This document shows positions 7,031 to 16,028 of a stretch of 64,000 nucleotides of DNA, piece by piece. The stretch's first letter is position 1, and each line of letters starts with the position of its first letter. The stretch is from Myxococcaceae bacterium JPH2. Its GTDB lineage: Bacteria > Myxococcota > Myxococcia > Myxococcales > Myxococcaceae. Made by a program: the position numbers and the translations under genes. Under the pieces are notes generated by a model. It made no database searches and was not told the origin of the DNA. It saw only the letters and a list, made by a program, of their open reading frames with translations. The stretch spans positions 62,001 to 126,000 of the forward strand of contig JAEMGR010000030.1 in the NCBI GenBank assembly GCA_016458225.1. Direction: 5' to 3'.

Positions 7031-9055
7031 TCAGAAGCGGCCCGGGCCTCGCGGCCTGCGGGAGTTCGCTCCGGGACTGCTCGGGACAAGGGCCTCGCCG
7101 TGCGGTCCGTGCCCGGTGGGCACGTGCACGAGGGCGCCGGACTTGACGTACTTGTGGTAGGCGGACGCGAGCCCGCGGTTCACGTCGACCACGTCCTCGT
7201 TGAACTCGAGGTGCGACGCCGAGACGAGCGGCAGCTTCTCCGCCTTCTCCGCGGTGTCGACGATCATCCCGTGCGGCACGAAGCGACCGTCGGGGACTTC
7301 CACGCCCACCACCACGGCGCCGATGCCGATGTAGCAGTGCGAGCCGACGATGGAGTCGTGCACCACCGCCTTGAAGCCCACGAAGGTGTCGTCCCCGATG
7401 AAGCACGGGCCATGCACCAGCGCGTCGTGGGCCATGGACACGTTGCGGCCCACGTAGACGGCCCACTCCTCGCCGCCCACGCGCACGCGCTTGTCCTTGA
7501 GGGCGTGGATGACCACGCCGTCCTGCACGTTGGAGTTGTCTCCGATGAAGAACGGCGAGCCCTCGTCCGCGCGCACGGAGCTGCCCGCGGCGATGTGCAC
7601 GTGCTCGCCCATGGTGACGCGCCCGATGACGGCGGCCTGCTCATGGACGAAGGCCGATGCGGCCCGGTGCGCCCGCGCGCGGATGTTGCGCAGCCACGCG
7701 TGGTCCTGCGGCGGAGCCTCGTGGCCGTGGGGATGGCGGGCCTCGGCGCGGTCCTTGTGCAGCACCGCGCGGATGCCGGTGGCCTTGCGCGCCTGCGTCT
7801 CGCGCGCCTGCGCCCGCGACTTGCGGGTGAGCAGGAGGTGCACGCCGTGGATGGCCATGCCCGCCGCGAGCCCCGCCACCAGGTGCCCCGTGACGGTGCC
7901 GGCCGCGGTGACGATGAAGGCCACCGCGCCCAGCTTCTCCGTGTGCCACAGGTGCCGGAGCGTCTTCAGCTCGATGAGGCGCATGCCCACCACGCAGAGC
8001 AGTCCGGCCAGCGCCGCCAGGGGGATGATGGAGAGCTGCTGGGACAGGTAGAGCACCGCGAGCAGCAGCGCGGCGGCGTGCACCAGCGCGGACAGCCGCG
8101 TCTTCGCTCCGCTCTGGACGTTGACGCCCGAGCGCACGATGACGCCCGTGACGGGCATGCCGCCAAAGAGCGCCGAGCCCGTGTTGGCCACGCCCTGGCC
8201 AATCAGCTCCAGGTCCAGGTGGGGCGGCGGGGCCGTGGGCGCCATGCGCTCCACCGCGCGCGCCGCGAGCAGGGACTCGGCGGCCGCGAGCAGCGCCAGG
8301 GGCAGGACCTTCCACGCGAGGGAGAGCCACTGGCTGCCCTCCATCACGGGCAGCGCGGGGAAGGGGAGCGACGAGGGCACATCGCCCACCCGCGCGATGC
8401 CCCAGCCGAGGTACTCGGCCAGCGCGGTGATGAGCGCGATGCCCACCAGCGCCGCGGGGAAGCGCTTGAACTGCTGCGTGGAGACGACCAGGAACGCGAC
8501 GAACAGGCCGCAGAGCACGGCCGTGTACGAGACCTCGCGCAGCCACTCCGGGCGGTCCAGCATCTGCGCCAGCTGCGCCACGGTGTAGTCGAAGCCGAAG
8601 AGCTCCGGGAGCTGGCCATCCAGGAGCTTGATGCCGACGCCGGTGGTGAAGCCCACGAGCACCGACTCCGGCACCACGCGGATGAGCTTGCCGCCGCGCG
8701 CCAGGCCCATGGTGATTTGCAGCCCACCGATGAGCAGCGCCGCCGCCGCCGCGCCCGCCACGCCGAACTCCGCGACGATGGCCAGCACCATGACGTTGAG
8801 CGCCGCGGCCGGTCCCGTCACCTGGAGGGGCGCGCCTCCGAAGATGGCCGCGAGCCCCCCTCCGATGGCCCCCGCGATGAGGCCCGCGGCCGGAGGCAGT
8901 CCGCTCGCCACCGCGAGGGCGAGGTTGAGCGGCAGCGCCACCGCCGCCACGGTGACGCCCGCCAGGAGATCCGCGGGCAGGTGGCGGCCGGTGAAGACCT
9001 CGCCCCAGGCGCGAGTCCAGGCCTGGAACAGCTCGCGCGAGGGGTGCCGGGGCAT
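7031..9055 (-). CDS. SulP-family anion permease fused to gamma-type carbonic anhydrase
   Basis: A 674-residue fusion, probably a bicarbonate transporter. Residues about 15-430 form a SulP permease with the family entry motif LPADLLAGVTVAAVALPLNLA and about ten or more hydrophobic segments. The usual C-terminal STAS domain is not seen. Residues about 470-640 form a left-handed beta-helix of the gamma carbonic anhydrase/CcmM type, with three possible zinc ligands: H517 (NVQDGVVIH), H543 and H548 (MAHDALVH), the last two five apart as in known gamma enzymes. The ATG at 9055 follows GGAG at good spacing; upstream ATGs lack one. SulP fusions to beta carbonic anhydrases are known; a gamma fusion is less usual. 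Confidence 0.88.
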   Translation of the reverse strand: MPRHPSRELFQAWTRAWGEVFTGRHLPADLLAGVTVAAVALPLNLALAVASGLPPAAGLIAGAIGGGLAAIFGGAPLQVTGPAAALNVMVLAIVAEFGVAGAAAAALLIGGLQITMGLARGGKLIRVVPESVLVGFTTGVGIKLLDGQLPELFGFDYTVAQLAQMLDRPEWLREVSYTAVLCGLFVAFLVVSTQQFKRFPAALVGIALITALAEYLGWGIARVGDVPSSLPFPALPVMEGSQWLSLAWKVLPLALLAAAESLLAARAVERMAPTAPPPHLDLELIGQGVANTGSALFGGMPVTGVIVRSGVNVQSGAKTRLSALVHAAALLLAVLYLSQQLSIIPLAALAGLLCVVGMRLIELKTLRHLWHTEKLGAVAFIVTAAGTVTGHLVAGLAAGMAIHGVHLLLTRKSRAQARETQARKATGIRAVLHKDRAEARHPHGHEAPPQDHAWLRNIRARAHRAASAFVHEQAAVIGRVTMGEHVHIAAGSSVRADEGSPFFIGDNSNVQDGVVIHALKDKRVRVGGEEWAVYVGRNVSMAHDALVHGPCFIGDDTFVGFKAVVHDSIVGSHCYIGIGAVVVGVEVPDGRFVPHGMIVDTAEKAEKLPLVSASHLEFNEDVVDVNRGLASAYHKYVKSGALVHVPTGHGPHGEALVPSSPGANSRRPRGPGRF

Positions 9056-9373
9056 CGCGGCTCCGGTGGCGAGTCGGGGCGTGCCCTTCGCCCGCTCATG
9101 CATGGGGCGGGGCGCGGGGAGGGGCGTGCGCCTTCTTCTCCCGTCGTGAGGTCGACGGGGTACGGCGTCGATGGATTGAGGATGTGTGGGATTGAGCATG
9201 TTACCGAATGAAGGGTGGGCCTCCGGCCATGAGTGTCGCTTCGTGGGTCCAAAGACACACGAAGAGCGATACGCCCGCGAGAGGACGTTCAGGATGGCGC
9301 GCGCGACGAGGCCATTCGGCGTCTGGTGTTGCCAGACGCCGATACACACGGGTCGCGAGTCAGACTGCGAGGA
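9056..9373. other. Intergenic region of 318 bases before the SulP-CA gene
   Basis: No convincing gene is seen; the short frames here lack family resemblance and ribosome sites. The region should hold the promoter of the SulP-carbonic anhydrase gene. It also contains the strong hairpin listed separately at 9316-9342. I could not pick a promoter with confidence. Confidence 0.5.
9316..9342 (-). terminator. Hairpin downstream of the 9.4-kb hypothetical gene
   Basis: A perfect 11-bp stem (TCGGCGTCTGG / CCAGACGCCGA) closes a 5-base loop. It lies 32 bases beyond the stop codon at 9374, in the direction of minus-strand transcription. No T-run follows on the minus strand, so it may be a non-canonical terminator or an RNA processing signal. 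Confidence 0.5.
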
Positions 9374-9862
9374 TTAGACGAGCGGCTCGTCTTCGGGCGC
9401 GGCGCAGCGCCGAGGAAGCTGTCGGCGGCGCAAGCGCGAGGCCACGTCATCCGGCGGCTCGCTGGGGCCAGAGAGGCCCGCGGCGGGCAGCGGATGGGCC
9501 TTCAAGAGGCGGGCGAGGAAGGCATCCAGCTCGGGGCCGCCGAGGAGGGGACGACCTCCCAGCCGAGGCGCGCTCCGAGGCTTCGCGGCGAAGACCTTGA
9601 ACTCGAGGTCCGCCCGGTGATGGTCCTCCTCGAAGGGACTCTGCTGGCCGTTGCCCTGTCCCTGGCCCACACGGACCGTGGAGGTGAAGGGCTTGGCGGG
9701 CGCCATCACGCCGGGGAGGAACCCCAGGCCAATGATGATCAGCGCCAGCAGAGGCAAGCGAAGCGCCGAGCGGAGCCCGTGGGTGGCCTGCGCGTCTCGC
9801 GCTGACTCACCGCTCGGACCCTGAGCCGATGCCTTGTCGTGTCTGGCCTTCTGAAGACACAT
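9374..9862 (-). CDS. Hypothetical protein with one membrane segment
   Basis: I do not recognise this protein. From the ATG at 9862 it has 162 residues: a polar N-terminus, one hydrophobic segment (LRLPLLALIIIGLGFLPGVM, about residues 32-51), then a polar Pro/Gly/Arg-rich tail without recognisable motifs. The open frame runs further upstream to 10111, but that part overlaps sixA. A strong hairpin just after the stop supports a real 3' end. The ribosome site is weak, so the start is uncertain. Confidence 0.42.
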   Translation of the reverse strand: MCLQKARHDKASAQGPSGESARDAQATHGLRSALRLPLLALIIIGLGFLPGVMAPAKPFTSTVRVGQGQGNGQQSPFEEDHHRADLEFKVFAAKPRSAPRLGGRPLLGGPELDAFLARLLKAHPLPAAGLSGPSEPPDDVASRLRRRQLPRRCAAPEDEPLV

Positions 9863-9949
9863 CACCTGCACCCCGAACACTTCGCCGCAGGGCGTATTCC
9901 TGACCTGGAATTGTGTGCGGCGCAAGCCTTGTTCAAGGGCCTTCCGCAC

Positions 9950-9967
9950 TCTCCGATTTCTCGGAGA
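9950..9967 (-). terminator. Hairpin downstream of sixA
   Basis: TCTCCGA and TCGGAGA form a perfect 7-bp stem with a 4-base loop in the gap between the sixA stop (10053) and the hypothetical gene start (9862). No T-run is present. It may end the sixA transcript. Confidence 0.35.
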
Positions 9968-10052
9968 ATGGGGAGTCGCGCGGGGATGATTGGCAGTGGT
10001 CGCGCCGCTCGTCCCGTCGTCGCGGAAGTCGGCGTGGTGGGGCGAGCCGATG

Positions 10053-10532
10053 TCAGGGGCGAAGCAAGGCGCGGCCCGGCGAGGCGACCCACCCGAGTGT
10101 GAAGCCTTCATCGTTCGGGATGAGCGCGACGGCGGCGCCCTTCCTCAATTTGTCCGGAAGGCTGTGTCCCAGCGCGAGCGCCACGGCGCGCTCCAGCGAG
10201 GGGTTGTGGCCCACCAGCGCCCAACCCGGGCCTCGCTCGCGCGCCAGCTTGACGATGCGCTTGTGCGCGCCATTGAGCGGCATGAGCGCGGGCGAGACCT
10301 CCACCTCCGAGAGGCCGAACGCCTCCGCGAGCAGCTCCGCGGTCTGCACCGCGCGGACGAGGGGACTGGTGAGGATGCCTCGCAGGGGCACGCGGCGCGC
10401 CAGCTTGCGCGCGTGCTGGCGGAAGGCGATGCGGCCCTCGGAGGTGAGGGCGCGGGCTTCATCGCCCAGCGAGTTCGAGTCCTCGGCCACGGCGTGGCGA
10501 ACGATGAGCAGGGGCAGGTCGTGTGCGGCCAT
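10053..10532 (-). CDS. sixA: Phosphohistidine phosphatase SixA-like
   Basis: Histidine-phosphatase (phosphoglycerate mutase) superfamily protein of 159 residues, matching the short SixA class. The catalytic RHA motif (LLIVRHAVAED, H13) is near the N-terminus, with later motifs TSPLVRAVQTAELL and ALVGHNPSLE supplying the second His and substrate contacts. SixA enzymes are known to remove phosphate from phosphohistidine. The ATG at 10532 places RHA at the expected position; a TTG 42 bases upstream is a weaker choice. The exact substrate here is not shown. Confidence 0.85.
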   Translation of the reverse strand: MAAHDLPLLIVRHAVAEDSNSLGDEARALTSEGRIAFRQHARKLARRVPLRGILTSPLVRAVQTAELLAEAFGLSEVEVSPALMPLNGAHKRIVKLARERGPGWALVGHNPSLERAVALALGHSLPDKLRKGAAVALIPNDEGFTLGWVASPGRALLRP

Positions 10533-10598
10533 GGGCGCGCGTTGTAGAGCAGCCCGTTCGTCCGCGTTTGACAAGCGCGCAAACTGCGCGGGCGTTGT

Positions 10599-11039
10599 CT
10601 ACTCCACGCCACCCACGAAGAAGGACACGAGCAGCAGCGCGAGCACTCCCGCGGTGATGGCGACGAAGACGCGATCCCTCTGGAGGCGGAACACGCCCAG
10701 GGACAGCGCCACCCGCAGCACGGGCACGGACATCATCACCAGCAGGCCCGCCATGACGAAGGACTGCCCGCGCACCGCGAGCACGCCTTGAAAGACATCC
10801 GTGAGGCGATGCAGGCCGTGGTCCGGCGCGGTGAGTCGCTCCAGCGCCGTGGGAGACGAGAAGTAGTCGGGGTGGTGGAAGAACGTCAGCCCCATGCCCA
10901 CGGCGACCAGCGACAGGCTCAGCATGACGCCGCCGCGAAGCAGCATGCTGATGAGCAGCTCCGGCGTGAGCGCGGGCGCCTGGGGAATGGGGGCCGCGAC
11001 GGGAGCGCTCGGCCGCGGCTCGGGAGAGGACAGGCTCAT
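10599..11039 (-). CDS. DUF1634 membrane protein
   Basis: Small integral membrane protein, 146 residues. A Pro/Ala-rich N-terminus precedes three hydrophobic segments (around SMLLRGGVMLSLSLVAVGMG, FVMAGLLVMMSVPVLRVALS and VFVAITAGVLALLLVSFFVG). The pattern and the PxLRVAL and RDRVFV stretches fit DUF1634. Its ATG overlaps the TSUP transporter stop by 4 bases. DUF1634 genes commonly sit beside TauE/SafE-type transporters, so it is probably an accessory subunit of the neighbour. Confidence 0.75.
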   Translation of the reverse strand: MSLSSPEPRPSAPVAAPIPQAPALTPELLISMLLRGGVMLSLSLVAVGMGLTFFHHPDYFSSPTALERLTAPDHGLHRLTDVFQGVLAVRGQSFVMAGLLVMMSVPVLRVALSLGVFRLQRDRVFVAITAGVLALLLVSFFVGGVE

Positions 11040-11884
11040 CCGTGCACGCCCTTGCGCAGCATCTCGAAGGCCACCCACAGCAGCACGACGACGAACAGGG
11101 CCCGCAGCCAGCCGCTGCTCAGCTTCGTCATGAAGCGCGAGCCCGCGAACGCGCCCAGCGTGACGCCCACGCACACCGGACCGGCGATGAACGGGTCGAT
11201 GTCTCCGCGCGCGAAGTAGATGCCCGCGCTCGCCGCCGCCGTCACGCCAATCATGAAGTTGCTGGTGGCCGAGGACACCTTGATGGGCAGTCCCATGGCC
11301 AGGTCCATGGCGGGCACCTTCAGGGCGCCCGACCCGATGCCCAGCAGGCCACTCACCGTCCCAGCCACGTACATGAGCCCGAGCCCGATGAGCGGCCGGC
11401 GCACGCGATAGGCCACCTCGCTCCCGGAGGACTCATCGAAGTAGCTGCTGTGCAGGCCCAGGCGATCCGCCAGCGCGTCGTTCGACTCCACCGCGCGCGA
11501 GGGTTGCTCCCGCAGCTTGCGCAGCATCGCGAGCGCCGAGTACGCCATCACCGCGCCGAAGAGGAGGTAGAGCCCGCGGCCTCCCACCACGCCCGCCAGC
11601 AGCGCCCCGGTGAGCGCGCCGGCCGTGGTGGCCAGCTCCAGGAACATCGCCACGCGCATGTTCGCCAGGCCATCGCGCACATACGCCGCGGCGGCGCCAC
11701 TGGACGTGGCGATGACGGAGACGATGGACGCGCCCACCGCGTAGCGGATGTCCACCTTCAGCACGAGGGTGAGGATGGGGATGAGGATGAGCCCGCCGCC
11801 GAGTCCCAGCAGCGAGCCGAGCAGGCCCGCCACGACGGAGACGACCATCACGAGCGCGACGAAGTTGAAGGGGGTGGCGAGCAC
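11036..11884 (-). CDS. TSUP family (TauE/SafE) membrane transporter
   Basis: Integral membrane protein of 282 residues with the TauE/SafE hallmark near the N-terminus (GLLGSLLGLGGGLILIPILT) and its internal repeat (GTVSGLLGIGSGALKVPAMD). The family exports or imports sulfur-containing or organic anions; the substrate cannot be told from sequence. A GTG at 11884 is taken as start; an ATG 12 codons later is possible. It is coupled to the DUF1634 gene. Confidence 0.87.
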   Translation of the reverse strand: MLATPFNFVALVMVVSVVAGLLGSLLGLGGGLILIPILTLVLKVDIRYAVGASIVSVIATSSGAAAAYVRDGLANMRVAMFLELATTAGALTGALLAGVVGGRGLYLLFGAVMAYSALAMLRKLREQPSRAVESNDALADRLGLHSSYFDESSGSEVAYRVRRPLIGLGLMYVAGTVSGLLGIGSGALKVPAMDLAMGLPIKVSSATSNFMIGVTAAASAGIYFARGDIDPFIAGPVCVGVTLGAFAGSRFMTKLSSGWLRALFVVVLLWVAFEMLRKGVHG

Positions 11885-11976
11885 GCGACGCGCATCATCC
11901 TCTCCCGCGCCCCGCGCACAACCCCTTTGGCAGCCCCTGGCTCGGCTGGCCGGCTGCTCACGGGCCCGGAAGGACG

Positions 11977-12222
11977 TTACGGCGGGGGCTTTGGCTCGGG
12001 ATGCTCTGGAGCGGGTGGGGTCTCCGGCACCTGGGGCAGGGGCCAGCCTTGGAACATGGGCCAGGCGCGGTACGCGTCATAGGGGTGCTCCGGCGCGGTG
12101 GGGGCGGGCTCGGGGCGCTCCGGACGCATCGGGTGGGGTGGCGAGCGCAGCAGCACGTAGGAGAGCACGGAGCACAGCAGGGCCAGGGCGGCGATGCTCC
12201 ACGCGCGGGCCCGGTTGTCCAT
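11977..12222 (-). CDS. Small proline-rich single-pass membrane protein
   Basis: An 81-residue protein with one N-terminal membrane helix (WSIAALALLCSVLSYVLL, about 8-25) followed by a Pro/Glu-rich tail ending PEPKPPP. The ATG at 12222 follows GAGGAGA at good spacing, and the start is 23 bases after the ClC gene stop, so it is probably co-transcribed. No family recognised; the role could be structural or accessory to the channel. Confidence 0.65.
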   Translation of the reverse strand: MDNRARAWSIAALALLCSVLSYVLLRSPPHPMRPERPEPAPTAPEHPYDAYRAWPMFQGWPLPQVPETPPAPEHPEPKPPP

Positions 12223-12245
12223 GCGGTGAGTCTCCTCGTGAGGGG

Positions 12246-14021
12246 CTAGAAGCGCCCGTGTTTCAACACCTCGGTCTTGGAGATGGTGCCCAGCAGGTGC
12301 CGCGCGTCATCCACCACGGGCAGTCGCTCCAGGGGCGTGCGAGCGAAGCGGGTGGCCACCTCCGCGAGTGACAGGCCCGGCGTGATGGGCTGCACGCGTC
12401 GGTCCATGACGTCCGCGGCCACCGTGGCCTGGAGGAGCGAGTGGTCCGGCAGGTGCCCCTTCAGCTCGTCCAGGACGATGACACCCAGCAGGCGCCCGCT
12501 CTCGTCCGTGACGTAGAGGTCCATGCCCGGGGGCTGCTCCAAGAGGAGCACCACCACCTCGTCGAAGGGCGCAGAGGGCGGCACGCGCAAGGTGACTGGC
12601 GTGAGCATGCCGCGCACACCCTCCTCGCGAAGCCAGTAGGGGACCGAGTCGGGCACGCGCACGTCGCGGCGGTTGAGCACCGACGTATAGAGGGACTCGG
12701 GCTCGAGCCATCGGCTCACCGCCGTGGAGACCACGGCGCCCAGCATGAGGGGCAGGATGAGGCCATAGTCACCGGTCATCTCGAAGATCATCAGCACCGC
12801 GGACACGGACGCGTGCGTGGTGCCCGCCAGCACCGCGCCCATGCCCAGCAGGGCGTACGCGCCGCTCGGTGCGCCACCGGGCGCGAAGTGCCCCACGACG
12901 ACACCGAACGCGCCACCCAGCAGCGCGCCGAAGAAGAGCGATGGCGTGAAGAGCCCGCCCGGAACACCCGCGCCCGCGCACAGCGACGTGACGGCGAGCT
13001 TGGCCAAGGGCAGGCCCAACAACAGCAGCAAGGGGAGTCTCCCATGCAGCGCCATGTTCACCGGGTCGTATCCATTGCCGAGCAGATAGGGCCAGCCCAT
13101 CGCGGCCAGGCCCACCACCGTCATGGCCGCGAGCGGGAGGAATGGAGCCAGCCACGTCGGCGCGCGGTCGAGCAGATCCGACAGCGCGTTGATGCCACGC
13201 ACGTAGCCCGCGGACGCGGCGCCCAGCAACACGCCGAGCAGGAGCGTGAGGAGCAGCTCGCGCGGATGGGTGAGGACGTAGTGCGGGATGACGTAGCTGG
13301 GGTGATCCGCGATGAGCGTGCGGGACACCAGTGTTGCCACGACGCACGACACGACGATGGGGCCGAACAGCTCCAGCGCGAAGCTGCCGAGCAGGACCTC
13401 GAGCCCGAAGAGTGCCGCGCCGATGGGCACGTTGTACGCGGAGGCAATGCCCGCCGCGGCGCCGCAGGCCACGAGCAACCGGGCTTGGCCGGGGCCCAAT
13501 CGCAGACGCTGCGCGAGCGCGGATCCGCTGGCCGCGCCCGTCTGCAACAGGGCACCTTCGCGTCCCAGCGGCGCGCCGAGTCCCACGACGATGATGGACA
13601 CGAGCCCGCGGAACAACGCGCGAGGCAGGGGCAGACGTCCGGACTTCACCCAGATGGACTCGATGATGCCCGCGGTGCCGTGGCCGCGCAGCGGCTGGCC
13701 CACGAGCAGGGACACCAGCGACACGAGCGCGCCGCCGAGGACGGGAACGAGGAAGCGGCGCCAGGTAGGAGAGGCCATCGCGCCCGCGATGAACTCGTCG
13801 CCGTTGACGTGCCAGAACAGGTTCTGGGTGACGCGCAGCACCTGGAGCAGGGCCACGGCGCCCAGTCCGGAGATGAGGCCCACGCCCACCACCATGGCCC
13901 AGAAGCGCCGCTCCTGATTCGTCAGGCCCTTGAGCAATCCACCGAGCTGGGGCGACAAGGGCCGGCGTGCCCGCCCGCCTGGGAGGGAATCACCTCGCGC
14001 TGATTCAGGGGTGGTGTCCAC
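12246..14021 (-). CDS. ClC-family chloride channel/transporter with CBS domains
   Basis: ClC anion channel or exchanger of 591 residues. The membrane core (about 40-440) shows three filter regions: GHGTAG, GREGA with the gating glutamate, and GLFTPS. The ion-contact tyrosine is probably in ESLYTSV. A CBS pair fills the C-terminus (about 455-591). At the position of the ClC-ec1 proton glutamate E203, hand alignment of YNVPIGAALFGLEVLL puts Val, with the Glu one residue earlier. That resembles channel-type members, but this is an eye alignment. The start is a GTG at 14021. The following small membrane protein may share its transcript. Confidence 0.92.
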   Translation of the reverse strand: MDTTPESARGDSLPGGRARRPLSPQLGGLLKGLTNQERRFWAMVVGVGLISGLGAVALLQVLRVTQNLFWHVNGDEFIAGAMASPTWRRFLVPVLGGALVSLVSLLVGQPLRGHGTAGIIESIWVKSGRLPLPRALFRGLVSIIVVGLGAPLGREGALLQTGAASGSALAQRLRLGPGQARLLVACGAAAGIASAYNVPIGAALFGLEVLLGSFALELFGPIVVSCVVATLVSRTLIADHPSYVIPHYVLTHPRELLLTLLLGVLLGAASAGYVRGINALSDLLDRAPTWLAPFLPLAAMTVVGLAAMGWPYLLGNGYDPVNMALHGRLPLLLLLGLPLAKLAVTSLCAGAGVPGGLFTPSLFFGALLGGAFGVVVGHFAPGGAPSGAYALLGMGAVLAGTTHASVSAVLMIFEMTGDYGLILPLMLGAVVSTAVSRWLEPESLYTSVLNRRDVRVPDSVPYWLREEGVRGMLTPVTLRVPPSAPFDEVVVLLLEQPPGMDLYVTDESGRLLGVIVLDELKGHLPDHSLLQATVAADVMDRRVQPITPGLSLAEVATRFARTPLERLPVVDDARHLLGTISKTEVLKHGRF

Positions 14022-14281
14022 GTTCTCGCAATGTAGGGACGCGACTGAGGATGCACCGCCCGCGAGGGAAGGGCTCCTCGCTCGTCCCCCGGCATGGCGC
14101 CCAAGCGCCGCACGTGCTCATCGGTACGGCTTCGAAGCCTCACGCTCGCTCGACGGTACATCTCCGGAGCGTCGCGCTCGGCCCGCGGGGACCTGGGCAC
14201 TTGCCCGCTCGACCGCACAGAACGCGAGGGAGGGCCGATGGTGCTGCTTGCTCTCCGCGCCGAACGAACACGCCGATGCCG

Positions 14282-15862
14282 CTACTGTGCCGCAGGGCGG
14301 GACGGCGCGGAGTCGTTCCTCGCCTCGCGTTGGGTCGCAGGCGTGGATGCAGGCGCCCGTGGTGCGCGAGGCGGCGTGGCCGGCGCCGCGCCCAGGTGGA
14401 GCCCCACGCCCGACGGCGGAGGTCGCGGCAGCGTCAGGAGTGTCTCCGCCAGGGTCGCCGCGTCCGTGGGCTTGGGTGCCAGGTGGTCCGCCAGCTCCGC
14501 GGCGGTATCGCTGAGGTCGCGATGCGCATTGATGGCGCGGTCGAGCGCCTTCTGCATCCGGGCCGTGGCGTCGAAGGTCTGCCGCGACTCCGCGGATGAA
14601 GGCAGTGCCTCCTGGAAGGAGAAGGCGAGCGTCGCGTCCCGGCGCAGCGCATCCAGCAGTCGCGCGAGCTGTTGCTGCAGCTCCGCGTCCTGTTCGGCGC
14701 GGATGCTCTCGCGCAGACCTCGCTCACCACCGAACCACACGCGCCCGGGCTCACCGAAGGCGCCGGCCACGCGCGCCTTGAGGTCCTCGAGCACCACGAG
14801 CGGATAGACCTTGCGCGGGAAGTCCTGCCCGTAGATGGCGAAGAGCAGCGAGCCATCCGTGCGCGGATACACCGCGGCGGTGTGGTTCCCGAAAGGGAAG
14901 AACGGCGTGGCGGTGGCCTCCACTCGCTTGGCCATGCGCTCGCGCGCGGACGCATCCAGCGGTGCGTTCTCCTCGAAGGCTCGCCGCGTGCTGCGGCGCA
15001 GCGTCGTCATCAGCTCGCGCACTTGATCGATTCCCACGACGACGTTGAGCGCGCTGCCTCGCGAGTACCCCGCGTGATAGACGCCCACCAGCTCGAACTC
15101 GCCCGTCTTGCACGAGATGGCCAGCACCGGCGAGCCCGAGTTGCCCGGAGACAAGAGCGCGTCCACGACGAAGTCATCGTGGTTCCAGTCCTTGTACTCG
15201 TCGTGGTCGAACGCGGAGATGACCTTCCCGACGTTGGTCGCGTTGAACACGCCCAGCGGGAAGCCGCGCACGTCCACCACGGTTCGCTCGCGCAGCGATG
15301 CACTGCGGCCCACCTTCCACGGCATCACCGCGAGCGGCGACTTCGTCTTGATGATGGACATGTCGAGCTGGGGATCACTCACCACGCGGGACAACGGAAT
15401 GTCATCCCGCTCGAAGGCATCCGACTCGTTGTCCACGATGCGCAGCCCGTCCCCCACGCGCTTGCACCCCGGCGCCACGCCCTCCACCGGATGGGACTCG
15501 TCGGTGACGGCGGGCCACTCGGTGACGTGCTCGTTGGTGAGCAGCAGCGTCTCGCCGCCTTGCTGCCGATAGGCGAACGCCGTGCCGTGCGCCGACACCT
15601 GGGTCCGGCTGCGGCGCACGTTGCCCTCGGGGCCGTACGACAGGCACTCATACGTCGCGGTGCTGCGCACGCAGTAGGTGTACTTGCGCGTGGACTGCTC
15701 ATACGCCCGTGCCTGGGCGGACAGCGACGAGAAGCTGTCTGCGTACTCGCCCTCGCAGAAGGGGGCGCTGTCGGGGTGCGTGGTTCGGGGGGACTCGGGA
15801 GGAGGGCCCGCCTGGGCGAGCGACAGCGTCACCACCGACAGTCCGACCGTCCACCAGGACAT
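14282..15862 (-). CDS. Secreted trypsin-like serine protease
   Basis: Exported protease of 526 residues with a signal peptide (MSWWTVGLSVVTLSLAQAG). The chymotrypsin-fold domain (about 85-290) carries a full triad: H112 in LTNEHV, D167 in QLDMSII, and S242 in SPGNSGSP. The downstream half is helical and charged, without a recognised domain; the last 60 residues are Pro/Ala-rich. The ATG at 15862 has an AGGAGG ribosome site. The fold resembles DegP/V8-type single-domain proteases without PDZ domains. Substrate unknown; predatory or envelope roles would be guesses. Confidence 0.86.
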   Translation of the reverse strand: MSWWTVGLSVVTLSLAQAGPPPESPRTTHPDSAPFCEGEYADSFSSLSAQARAYEQSTRKYTYCVRSTATYECLSYGPEGNVRRSRTQVSAHGTAFAYRQQGGETLLLTNEHVTEWPAVTDESHPVEGVAPGCKRVGDGLRIVDNESDAFERDDIPLSRVVSDPQLDMSIIKTKSPLAVMPWKVGRSASLRERTVVDVRGFPLGVFNATNVGKVISAFDHDEYKDWNHDDFVVDALLSPGNSGSPVLAISCKTGEFELVGVYHAGYSRGSALNVVVGIDQVRELMTTLRRSTRRAFEENAPLDASARERMAKRVEATATPFFPFGNHTAAVYPRTDGSLLFAIYGQDFPRKVYPLVVLEDLKARVAGAFGEPGRVWFGGERGLRESIRAEQDAELQQQLARLLDALRRDATLAFSFQEALPSSAESRQTFDATARMQKALDRAINAHRDLSDTAAELADHLAPKPTDAATLAETLLTLPRPPPSGVGLHLGAAPATPPRAPRAPASTPATQREARNDSAPSRPAAQ

Positions 15863-16028
15863 GCGCCCCTCCTCTCGAGCCGCCGCCCTCCATGGCTAAG
15901 GCGTCGGAGCGGTGGATGCACCTGGAGGCGCGCGAGGAAATGCGTGGCATCGGGTGTGAAAGCCCGCTGCACGTCACAACAGGGCACGCACGTCCGGGAG
16001 TGGACACGCCCGCTGGTCGACGGGGAAC

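Noticed and set aside
7100-9211. A 703-codon plus-strand frame opposite the SulP-CA gene
   Set aside because: Composition (runs of His, Arg, Glu, Asp) and lack of motifs mark it as a shadow of the permease fusion.
12441-14003. A 520-codon plus-strand frame opposite the ClC gene
   Set aside because: No membrane or domain pattern, no ribosome site; shadow of the ClC frame.
14022-14281. Several overlapping frames between the ClC and protease genes
   Set aside because: None has a ribosome site, signal or motif; the 260 bases are best read as intergenic.
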